This document shows, in pieces, positions 7,014-12,039 of a stretch of 12,039 nt of DNA. The position numbers and the translations under genes are program-made. Below the pieces are notes generated by a model. That model was not told the DNA's origin. It saw only the letters and a program-made list of their open reading frames with translations, and searched no databases. The DNA is taken from positions 1 to 12,039 of the forward strand of contig JACMQD010000261.1 of assembly GCA_014377155.1 (NCBI GenBank). Direction: 5' to 3'. This stretch comes from Herminiimonas sp. GTDB lineage: Bacteria > Pseudomonadota > Gammaproteobacteria > Burkholderiales > Burkholderiaceae. Each line of letters starts with the position of its first letter. The first letter of the stretch is position 1.

Positions 7014-7823
7014 ATGGCAACAGCAACAAAGAAATCGGCAGCCAAGGCTGCTGACAAGAAGGCCCCGGCCAAAAAAGCGGTAGCAGACAAGAAGCCTGCG
7101 GCCGCCAAGAAGTCGGATACAAAAAAAGCAGCAGCGCCTAAAAAAGCGGCAGCAGCAGCCAAGAAGCCGGTAGCGAAAAAAGCGACGGCTGCTAAGCCTG
7201 TCGCCAAGAAAGCCGCAGCCAAGCCAGTCGCCAAGAAAGCAGCAGCCAAGCCCGCGGCCAAGAAAGCCGCTGCCAAGCCTGTCGCCAAAAAGGCATCAGC
7301 TAAACCGGTCGCCAAGAAAGCAGCAGCCAAGCCTGCTGCCAAAAAGGTCGTCGCAGCTAAAAAATCAGCAGCCAAGCCGGTAGCGAAAAAAGCGGCCGCC
7401 AAGCCGGTCGCCAAGAAAGCGGCAGCACCTAAAAAAGCGGCAGCCAAGCCGGTGGCCAAAAAAGCGGCAGCTAAACCTGTCGCCAAAAAAGCCGCGGCCA
7501 AGCCAGTTGCAAAAAAAGCGGCCGTCAAAACCGTCGCTAAAAAAACCGCTGCCAAGCCTGCCGTAAAAGCAGCAAGCAAGGCCACAGCGAAGCCGGCAGC
7601 CAAGCCAGTAGCCAAGCCAGCAGCACCGGCGAAAAAAGCGGCAGCGCCTAAAAACGCGGCCGCTTCTAAGCCGACGCTAGCAGCAAAGCCAGCAGCCGCG
7701 CCGAAAAAAGCCGCTGCAAAGCCGGCGGCAAAACCGGCTACTGCGGCAGCACCTGCAGCAGCAGTCAAGACCGTGTTGAATCCGGCAGCGGCGTGGCCGT
7801 TTCCGACCGGCTCGCGTCCGTAA
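7014..7823 (+). CDS. Histone H1-like, Ala/Lys/Pro-rich DNA-binding protein
   Basis: This 269-aa protein is almost wholly low complexity: Ala, Lys, Pro and Val in repeats of the type AAAKPVAKK. It has no globular domain, membrane segment or signal peptide. Such proteins resemble the C-terminal tail of eukaryotic histone H1 and bacterial relatives such as AlgP and chlamydial HctB; they bind DNA by charge and are thought to compact the nucleoid or tune transcription. It ends AAAWPFPTGSRP, a non-repetitive tail I recall from betaproteobacterial members. The ATG at 7014 has AAGGAG at 7001-7006. The repeats and A-rich codons make length variation between strains likely. The gene stands alone between a hairpin-rich leader and a strong terminator at 7867. 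The - strand frame opposite it, Ala/Phe/Leu-rich, is a shadow of the repeat. Confidence 0.9.
   Translation: MATATKKSAAKAADKKAPAKKAVADKKPAAAKKSDTKKAAAPKKAAAAAKKPVAKKATAAKPVAKKAAAKPVAKKAAAKPAAKKAAAKPVAKKASAKPVAKKAAAKPAAKKVVAAKKSAAKPVAKKAAAKPVAKKAAAPKKAAAKPVAKKAAAKPVAKKAAAKPVAKKAAVKTVAKKTAAKPAVKAASKATAKPAAKPVAKPAAPAKKAAAPKNAAASKPTLAAKPAAAPKKAAAKPAAKPATAAAPAAAVKTVLNPAAAWPFPTGSRP
7195..7560 (+). repeat. Imperfect tandem repeat inside the H1-like gene
   Basis: Units of about 24-27 bases, encoding AAAKPVAKK variants, recur more than ten times with varied third positions. Several carry A6-A7 runs followed by GCGGC. Both the repeat and the A runs are prone to slippage. Confidence 0.7.
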
Positions 7824-7840
7824 TCTGCAAGCTTGCTTGG

Positions 7841-7862
7841 GTGCCTGAGCAAGTTCAGGCAC
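7841..7862 (+). other. Stem-loop after the H1-like gene
   Basis: GTGCCTGA (7841-7848) pairs perfectly with TCAGGCAC (7855-7862) around a 6-base loop. It has no T tract of its own and stands directly before the 7867 terminator. The palindrome GCAAGCTTGC (7827-7836) precedes it. Confidence 0.5.
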
Positions 7863-7866
7863 AATT

Positions 7867-7906
7867 CCCGCTGTATGGCTTCGTGTCATGCAGCGGGTTT
7901 CTTTTT
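7867..7906 (+). terminator. Intrinsic terminator of the H1-like gene
   Basis: An 11-bp uninterrupted stem (7867-7877 with 7887-7897, one G-U pair) with a 9-base loop is followed by TTTCTTTTT (7898-7906). It ends 14 bases before the yggT start, so yggT must depend on read-through or on a promoter within the H1-like 3' region. Confidence 0.85.
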
Positions 7907-7920
7907 GGGAAGGATTTATT

Positions 7921-8463
7921 GTGCTCTATAGCATTTTTACGCTGATCGTCGATACCGTTGCGGCGGTACTCGCCGGCGTGCTGCTGCTGCGCTTCTGGAT
8001 GCAGGCGATCCGCGTCAGGGCGCCCGCTCCGGTGGCACAGTTTGCGTTTCAGCTGTCGGATTGGCTGGTGCATCCATTGCGCAAGCTCATTCCTGGCGTT
8101 GGCGGCTACGACTGGGCCAGCCTGCTTGGCGCGGTACTGGTGGCGCTCATTGCGACAGCTATCGACGTTTCGCTCGGCGCCGACTTTTCGGTGCGCGCGA
8201 TTCTGTTGCTGACGCTATTGCGTATGATCCAGTGGGTTTTGTACGGTTTCATGGGCCTGATCATCATCGAAGCGGTATTCAGCTGGGTCAACCCGCAAGC
8301 GCCGCTCGCACCGTTCGTGCGGGCGCTGACCGATCCGCTGTTGCGTCCTCTGCGCCGGATCGTGCCGCTGATCGGCAATATCGACCTGACGCCGCTGGTG
8401 GCGTTGCTGTTGTTGCAGATAGCCTTAAGGCTGGTGGGCACGCTCCTGATCTCGCTGGCGTGA
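7921..8463 (+). CDS. yggT: YggT family integral membrane protein
   Basis: This is a 180-aa inner-membrane protein with two copies of the YGGT unit. The first is about residues 20-80, with LLLRFWMQAI and HPLRKLIPGVGGYDWASL. The second is about 105-175, with FSWVNPQAPLAPFVRALTD, LLRPLRRIVP and NIDLTPLVALLLL. Four or five hydrophobic segments are visible. Its function is not established; YggT proteins have been linked to osmotic stress and, in plastid and cyanobacterial relatives, to membrane or cytochrome assembly. The start is the GTG at 7921 with GGGAAGGA (7907-7914) just ahead. An in-frame ATG at 7888 lies inside the terminator hairpin and lacks this site. The stop overlaps the next gene's start (GTGA, 8460-8463). 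yggT next to a DUF167 gene is a common proteobacterial pairing. Confidence 0.9.
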   Translation: MLYSIFTLIVDTVAAVLAGVLLLRFWMQAIRVRAPAPVAQFAFQLSDWLVHPLRKLIPGVGGYDWASLLGAVLVALIATAIDVSLGADFSVRAILLLTLLRMIQWVLYGFMGLIIIEAVFSWVNPQAPLAPFVRALTDPLLRPLRRIVPLIGNIDLTPLVALLLLQIALRLVGTLLISLA

Positions 8464-8762
8464 CACGTGATTGGTGTACGGCGTCCGTGGCAGGCATCCG
8501 CCTTGCGGTGCAAATCACTGCCAATGCGAAAAAAACCGAGGTCATTGGGGTGCTAAATGATGTGCTGAAGATTCGGCTGCAGGCGCAGCCGGTCGAAGGG
8601 CGTGCCAATGAGGCATTGGTGCGGTTTCTTGCTGATGTGCTGGATGTGCCGCGCAGTGCGGTAGATATTACGCAGGGGCTGACCAGCAAGCGCAAGACGA
8701 TTGAGTTGTGTTCCGGGCGATTGACGGTGGAGGGCGTCCGGCGTGTGTTGGCAGGGGCGTGA
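8460..8762 (+). CDS. yggU: DUF167 family protein (YggU-like)
   Basis: This is a small, probably cytoplasmic protein of 100 aa, the usual size for the family. Family marks are LAVQITANAKKTEVIGV, a central block LKIRLQAQPVEGRANEALVRFL (two adjoining motifs) and SAVDITQGLTSKRKTIEL. The usual PGAKK reads ANAKK. The biochemical role of the family is unknown. The GTG at 8460 overlaps the yggT stop as GTGA, implying coupled translation, and no other start gives the full domain. The stop codon TGA (8760-8762) is followed at once by the end of a decayed insertion sequence at 8764, so the original 3' flank, including any terminator, has been replaced. Confidence 0.9.
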   Translation: MTRDWCTASVAGIRLAVQITANAKKTEVIGVLNDVLKIRLQAQPVEGRANEALVRFLADVLDVPRSAVDITQGLTSKRKTIELCSGRLTVEGVRRVLAGA

Positions 8763-8763
8763 A

Positions 8764-8872
8764 GGACGTGTCAGGAATTTTGTATGCTGGGGCCGCGTGG
8801 TGGGGTCCCGGTCAATCGCGTTCGTAAATCTCTCGCCGAACACGATGGCAGACTGGTCGGCAGCTTGTTTCC
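8764..8872. repeat. 109-bp direct repeat, copy 1 (IS256-family end)
   Basis: This copy aligns without gaps to 11363-11471, with seven mismatches in 109 (about 94% identity). Both copies begin GGACGTGTC and hold the last codons of the same transposase. They lie in the same orientation and bracket the DUF2127-PAP2/LssY cassette. Confidence 0.9.
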
Positions 8873-8990
8873 AGGTCCGCTGCGGCATCTTCCAATCTTT
8901 TTCAATATTGCACAAGGCTAGGATCAGCCATTTGGTCGCTGCCTCGCCACTGCGGAAGTGACCACGATTCTTCAGTATTTTCCAGCGTCT
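8764..8990 (-). pseudogene. IS256-family (mutator) transposase, 3' remnant
   Basis: Read on the - strand, these bases encode the C-terminal part of a mutator-type (DDE) transposase: KNRGHFRSGEAATKW, then NIEKDWKMPQRTWKQAADQ and SAIVFGERFTNAI. These match the family pattern of a GHF-P-xxEA-motif, W-x-MP-x-x-W and FGERF. Similarity is clear to about 8972 and fades near 8990, where the rest of the gene is missing. The frame has lost its stop and runs on into the antisense of the DUF167 gene. The last 109 bases are repeated at 11363-11471, and the shared border at 8764 (GGACGTGTC...) is probably the element's terminal repeat. It cannot make an active enzyme. Confidence 0.8.
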
Positions 8991-9040
8991 CAGAACACGG
9001 AAAATAAAGCACGCTAAGCCTTAACCGCCCGCTTGAGATA

Positions 9041-9155
9041 TAGACATCCTGTATTGAGATGCTCGAGTCAATTTCGGCAGTGAGCTAAAGTCTCTTCCCG
9101 AACCCGCGCTTGATTCGCGTTGTTTGAGGTCCGGCAGGTCAATACAGGATGTCTA
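9041..9155. mobile_element. 115-bp MITE-like element with perfect 17-bp terminal inverted repeats
   Basis: TAGACATCCTGTATTGA (9041-9057) is repeated in exact inverse at 9139-9155, leaving 81 non-coding bases between. The outermost bases are TA at both ends, compatible with the TA target duplication of IS630/Tc1-mariner-type elements; the repeat proper would then be GACATCCTGTATTGA. No transposase is encoded, so it would depend on a full-length relative. Its right end supplies the TAG stop of the PAP2/LssY gene. The 81-base interior shows no further structure that I can support. Confidence 0.7.
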
Positions 9156-10772
9156 GGGCAACGTCAGTACAATCGCACGGCCATCCGTTGAGAACGGATC
9201 TCCCGCAGCGTTTATCCCGTGTAGCGATTGCGATACCTTCACAATTCCCTCCTGTGTCGCCCCGACACCAATAAGATCCGCAACAATCAGGGCGCGCTCA
9301 TTATCAATAGCTGGATCAATCCGGTGGGTTGGAAGGTGGAGGCGTCGTGAGAGTTCGATACCCGTGTCGAAACTGGCGGTTGCTACCCATAAGGGACGGC
9401 ATTTGGGTGCCACGCAGTATGACGTCTGCCACAGGCGCGTATGATGCCGCCGACGAATGCTTGCCGCGCCTGTTTCCGGTTTCTCAAACGCGAGGTTTTG
9501 TGGCCGGTCTGCGACGAAGGCTGGCGTTGCGGGTCCTGTAGGGTCTGGCTGGTTTCTCAATGCGGCAAGTCCTTCCCGTATAACCCGTAAAGGTGTTGGG
9601 AGGTCAGCACGCATCCATCCCGCACGGGCAAAGGCCCCCACAAGGTCTTCTTCGGAGCCCACAAAGACCAGAGAGATCGGTTCCATTCGACCGCCGATAA
9701 GATCTTCCGATTCGAGAGGAAGGTCCGATGGCAGAGATATGCGCAAAGCTTGGATATTGATCGAATGTAAGGCTGGCGGTGGACCAATCGGAACCATTTG
9801 CGTCTGGATCGTAAGCACGGCAGCGGCGCCAAGTGCAGTGAGTAGGACGGTACTGCCTGCAATATGGAGAGTGCGGATGCCAAACGGTATCTCGAATGTG
9901 TCGATCCAACGGATAGGCGCATCGTAATGTAGGAAAAAGAGGAGGGACGCTAGCACCATGAGCGCTAAGGCGAGGCTGCCAAGAAGGTCGGATGGCCAGT
10001 GAACGCCGAGGTAAAGTCGCGAGAGGCCGATGCCGACGATGATAAGGAGCAACAGCGTTACGCCCACAGCGCGCGTGCCGCGACGCACTTGGCTCCTTAG
10101 CAGAAGCGCTGCAAGCAATCCATATACAACTGTACCGGACAGCATATGCCCTGATGGGAAGCTCGCTTCATGCACGCTGATAATCGCATCAATCGGTCGT
10201 GCATAGCCAAAGAGTGCTTTAAGCGTTACCGAGAGGACGCCCGTGCCCGCGAGCGCGAGCATGAACGTGGCCGCGGCACGCCGCTGACGGCGTGCCAGTG
10301 CAAGCGCGGCCATGCCCAGGCATAGAAGCGATAAAACTATACCGCTGCCAAATTGCGTGACCGTGAGCATGAACCATGTCATCCCCGCGCTGCGAAAAAG
10401 TGGCACAGTGTTGTGTAACCGGATGTTCAGTATCACAAGCGGGTCTTTTGCCACGATGTCTTGCAGCACGCCAAGGAAGAACCACAGTCCCAAAAGAATG
10501 CCGATGCCGGCGACTGTCCCCGGCAGACCCCAAGGATCATATGGGTTAATACGACGCACCAGGAATCTTGCGGTGCGCGGGAAGCGTTTCCGAAGGTTAA
10601 GAATTACGGGCCATTGCGCGATCATTGCGCCAAGGGGTTCGATCACTGGTGTAACGCGTTGCCAGAGCCGGCGCTCGTGCGCCAGAAAGAGGAGAACGAC
10701 AAGAATTAGCCCCGACGGAACCACGACCAGCGCTAGGAAAAAAAGCGTATAAAAAATGAGGGCTGAGGGCAT
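9153..10772 (-). CDS. PAP2 phosphatase fused to LssY C-terminal domain
   Basis: This is a multi-pass inner-membrane protein of 539 aa. Residues about 1-30 are a hydrophobic anchor, followed by a basic linker and several membrane helices. The PAP2 (type 2 phosphatidic acid phosphatase) signature is complete: KALFGYARP (KX6RP), FPSGH, and SRLYLGVHWPSD (SRX5HX3D). About 200 C-terminal residues match the LssY_C domain (RRRHHTRLW, WVATASFDTG, THRIDPAIDNERALI). It probably dephosphorylates a lipid phosphate or pyrophosphate at the periplasmic face; the substrate is unknown. Related proteins often begin with a DedA (VTT) domain, which is missing here. The ATG at 10772 is preferred; an in-frame TTG at 10832 would add 20 residues, and neither has a strong Shine-Dalgarno. 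The TAG stop belongs to the MITE-like element, so the last residues of the ancestral protein may be lost. It lies downstream of the DUF2127 gene, probably in one transcript. Confidence 0.85.
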   Translation of the reverse strand: MPSALIFYTLFFLALVVVPSGLILVVLLFLAHERRLWQRVTPVIEPLGAMIAQWPVILNLRKRFPRTARFLVRRINPYDPWGLPGTVAGIGILLGLWFFLGVLQDIVAKDPLVILNIRLHNTVPLFRSAGMTWFMLTVTQFGSGIVLSLLCLGMAALALARRQRRAAATFMLALAGTGVLSVTLKALFGYARPIDAIISVHEASFPSGHMLSGTVVYGLLAALLLRSQVRRGTRAVGVTLLLLIIVGIGLSRLYLGVHWPSDLLGSLALALMVLASLLFFLHYDAPIRWIDTFEIPFGIRTLHIAGSTVLLTALGAAAVLTIQTQMVPIGPPPALHSINIQALRISLPSDLPLESEDLIGGRMEPISLVFVGSEEDLVGAFARAGWMRADLPTPLRVIREGLAALRNQPDPTGPATPAFVADRPQNLAFEKPETGAASIRRRHHTRLWQTSYCVAPKCRPLWVATASFDTGIELSRRLHLPTHRIDPAIDNERALIVADLIGVGATQEGIVKVSQSLHGINAAGDPFSTDGRAIVLTLP

Positions 10773-10862
10773 TGATTTGATTGAGCCTAGTTTGAGCCAG
10801 CTCGCGAAACGGGAAAAACCGCACGCGACCAAGCCTGGTCCAGCCTCATGGTTGGAGGCAAG

Positions 10863-11357
10863 CTACTTCCGTCCATTGGACAAGATGCGGCGCAAATGCT
10901 GATATTCGAACCACGTCAATCCAAGGACGACGACATCCAATACTGTGATGAGCAGCAACGACAACGAATGCGTAAAGCTGTATCGATACAGTTGATACAG
11001 GATGAACAAGCTGAAAACCGCGATGGCGGCCGGATAGTATCCCAGCTTCTTTTGCCAAAGACCGATGATGAGCCAGAGTTTGATGACCCCGTGGCTGAGC
11101 AAATAGAAGGCAGCGAAGTGTTGGTCGCTAACGGACAGACCTTGCGCGGCATGGAGCAGATAATTGGCAACGAAGTCGCGCGGGTCCTCCGTCAATTCTG
11201 TCCGTGTGATGGCTTGCACCAAGTCGAGCAGGAATTGCGTGGTAACGGCATAGGCGAACATGCTCGCGGCGATTTCCGTCAGTGCAAACGCGCCTTTGAG
11301 AATAAGGCTGATCTCAAAGGCGACATGTATGTTTTTCTCGTCAAACAGTTTCTTCAT
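10863..11357 (-). CDS. DUF2127 family membrane protein
   Basis: This 164-aa protein has about four hydrophobic helices: one near residues 12-40 (FEISLILKGAFALTEI...), then three across about 83-155 (AAFYLLSHGVIKLWLIIGLW, YYPAAIAVFSLFILYQLY, LLLITVLDVVVLGLTWFEY). The pattern of a KG near the first helix, HG-IK in the second and a DxxVxxLTWxEY end resembles DUF2127, a membrane family of unknown function. The ATG at 11357 gives a sensible N-terminus (MKKLFDEKN). The stop codon of an upstream transposase remnant lies one base before it (TGACATG), there is no visible Shine-Dalgarno, and any native leader has been replaced by insertion-sequence DNA. The PAP2/LssY gene follows after 90 bases (30 if the TTG start is used). 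Function cannot be given; co-occurrence suggests an envelope role. Confidence 0.8.
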   Translation of the reverse strand: MKKLFDEKNIHVAFEISLILKGAFALTEIAASMFAYAVTTQFLLDLVQAITRTELTEDPRDFVANYLLHAAQGLSVSDQHFAAFYLLSHGVIKLWLIIGLWQKKLGYYPAAIAVFSLFILYQLYRYSFTHSLSLLLITVLDVVVLGLTWFEYQHLRRILSNGRK

Positions 11358-11358
11358 G

Positions 11359-11472
11359 TCAGGGACGTGTCGGGAATTTTGTATGCAGGGACCGCGTGGT
11401 GAGGTCCTGGTCAATCGCGTTCGTAAATCTCTCGCCGAACACGATGGCGAACTGGTCGGCAGCTTGTTTCCG
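11359..11472 (-). pseudogene. IS256-family transposase, last 36 codons (second copy)
   Basis: The - strand reads KQAADQFAIVFGERFTNAI, then DQDLTTRSLHTKFPTRP and a TGA stop at 11359-11361. It is the same C-terminus as the remnant at 8764 but better kept: F where copy 1 has S, Q where it has R, and its own stop codon. It is cut at 11472, where a palindromic IS end begins. Only the extreme 3' end survives. Confidence 0.8.
11363..11471. repeat. 109-bp direct repeat, copy 2 (IS256-family end)
   Basis: This is the partner of 8764-8872, at 102 of 109 identical bases and in the same orientation. Its outer end (11363) abuts the DUF2127 start region; its inner end is cut off by the palindrome beginning at 11474. 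Confidence 0.9.
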
Positions 11473-11473
11473 G

Positions 11474-11566
11474 GGGTGTAATTAATTTTGTGTAAACGGT
11501 CATTTGGCAGGACACTGCCACCATCAAGGAGAAATGATGACCGTTTACACAAAATTAATTACACCC
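11474..11566. repeat. 93-bp perfect palindrome built from IS ends
   Basis: Bases 11474-11503 are repeated in exact inverse at 11537-11566 (30 bp each) with a 33-base spacer. Each arm starts GGGTGTAATTAATTTTGTG and matches the right-end repeat at 11846-11871 at 22 of 26 positions, so the arms are ends of the neighbouring IS256-family element. The spacer holds a small GGCAG/CTGCC stem and AAGGAG before ATGATG (11534-11539), which looks like the translation start region of the lost transposase. Confidence 0.85.
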
Positions 11567-11567
11567 T

Positions 11568-11837
11568 CGCAACTGGGAACGTATCATCCCGTTCTTCGAC
11601 TACCCGGCGGAGATCCGCAAGGTCATCTACATCACGAACGCCATTGAATCGATTAACATGAGCCTGCGCAAGGTCGTCAAAACGCGCAGCTCGTTCCCCG
11701 CCGATGAAGCCGTCAGCAAGTTGTTCTACCTGGCGCTTAACAACATCAGCAAGAAGTGGACGATGCCAATACGGGACTGGAAAGGAGCGCTCAACCGCTT
11801 CACCATCCAGTTCGATGACCGGATGTCGCGGAATTAA
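11568..11837 (+). pseudogene. IS256-family (mutator) transposase, C-terminal fragment
   Basis: Frame 11568-11837 encodes about 89 residues and a TAA stop: [83 protein letters not shown] and W-MPIRDWK are typical of the C-terminal third of mutator-type transposases, including the region of the last catalytic Glu (TNAIES). The upstream part is absent. The ATGs at 11534 and 11537 are in another frame, which meets a stop before long. It differs in sequence from the remnant at 8764, so two distinct IS256-family elements are present. Confidence 0.9.
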
Positions 11838-11893
11838 ACGAAAACCCGTTTACACAAAATCCCGTACACCCCCGTAATCCCCGCCAAAATTCA

Positions 11894-12039
11894 TTACCTT
11901 AATGCGTCTGCGGAAATAAAACCGTCGATGAACGAATAATCATCATTCTTCAATAATAAAGTTCTTCGCACTACCTGATCATTGCCATCGTCTTCCTCAT
12001 CCCAATTGCCGTCAATCGTGGTCACCGTTCCATTGATGA
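11894..12039 (-). CDS. Hypothetical protein, C-terminal part only
   Basis: An open - strand frame enters from the right edge and stops at TAA (11894-11896). It gives 47 residues with an acidic stretch (TIDGNWDEEDDGND) followed by VVRRTLLLKNDDYSFIDGF and ISADALR. The DNA is more AT-rich than the backbone. I recognise no family. It may be the 3' end of a gene lying beyond the window, or chance; the balanced composition makes a real gene somewhat more likely. Confidence 0.4.
   Translation of the reverse strand, partial: INGTVTTIDGNWDEEDDGNDQVVRRTLLLKNDDYSFIDGFISADALR

Larger units (their letters stand above)
11474..11871 (+). mobile_element. Decayed IS256-family element with internal deletion
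   Basis: Order: left terminal repeat (11474), leader with a Shine-Dalgarno and start codon, an inverted second copy of the end (to 11566), a 3' transposase fragment, and the right terminal repeat (11846-11871, ending GTACACCC). Most of the roughly 1.2 kb expected of a transposase gene in this family is missing. The element borders the truncated second copy of the other IS256-type remnant. I see no 8-9 bp target duplication. Confidence 0.7.

Noticed and set aside
6875..7864. 329-codon Ala/Phe/Leu-rich frame on the - strand, resembling a membrane protein
   Set aside because: It is the reverse reading of the Ala/Lys/Pro repeat of the H1-like gene; the repeats explain its composition.
8553..8763. 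Continuation of the - strand transposase frame into the DUF167 gene
   Set aside because: Transposase similarity stops at the repeat border (8764); the rest is antisense of the DUF167 gene.
10848..11402. 184-codon + strand frame overlapping DUF2127
   Set aside because: It is rich in Gln/Glu/Asp/Arg with no domain, while the - strand gives clear membrane helices of a known family.
11405..11416. TTGACC in the IS end as the -35 of an outward promoter for DUF2127
   Set aside because: The nearest -10-like sequence (TACAAA) is about 25 bases away, too far for a sigma-70 promoter.
1..12039. CRISPR arrays, tRNA and rRNA genes, integrase genes, attachment sites
   Set aside because: I looked for regularly spaced repeats, tRNA-like arms, rRNA motifs and tyrosine or serine recombinase motifs and found none.

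Overview
The window is GC-rich bacterial DNA that most resembles a betaproteobacterium. Family Oxalobacteraceae (Herminiimonas, Collimonas or Janthinobacterium type) is my best guess. This rests on the gene order pilR-ampD-nrdA-nrdB-histone H1-like-yggT-DUF167 and on remembered protein resemblance; no search was run.

Bases 1-8762 are ordinary chromosomal backbone, all on the + strand. A 5'-truncated sigma-54 response regulator (PilR-like) overlaps an AmpD-type anhydro-muropeptide amidase. A regulatory region follows, with a sigma-70-like promoter and two NrdR-type boxes, then the aerobic class Ia ribonucleotide reductase pair nrdA (two ATP-cone domains) and nrdB. Two intrinsic terminators close nrdB. 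Between them and the next gene lie about 180 bases that fold into a run of long hairpins, ending in terminator-like structures only about 10-25 bases upstream of the ribosome binding site of an Ala/Lys/Pro-rich histone H1-like gene. After a strong terminator come yggT and a DUF167 gene, overlapping by GTGA.

From 8763 to the end the DNA is accessory and scarred by mobile elements. A decayed IS256-family transposase 3' end (- strand) abuts the DUF167 stop codon. A second copy of its last 109 bases lies at 11363-11471. Between the two copies is a two-gene - strand cassette of membrane proteins: a DUF2127 protein, then a PAP2 phosphatase fused to an LssY C-terminal domain. The PAP2/LssY stop codon lies inside the terminal repeat of a 115-bp MITE-like element with perfect 17-bp ends. 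The DUF2127 start codon sits one base after the stop of the transposase remnant. Beyond this is a second decayed IS256-family element, with a 93-bp palindrome of its end sequence, a 3' transposase fragment and a right-end repeat. A partial - strand hypothetical gene runs off the window.

The backbone genes cover surface motility regulation, wall recycling, dNTP supply and nucleoid architecture. The accessory cassette looks like envelope or phospholipid metabolism carried or trapped by insertion sequences. I did not find a clearly new defence or mobile system. The best candidates for something undescribed are the multi-hairpin leader upstream of the H1-like gene and the IS-bounded DUF2127-PAP2/LssY cassette.
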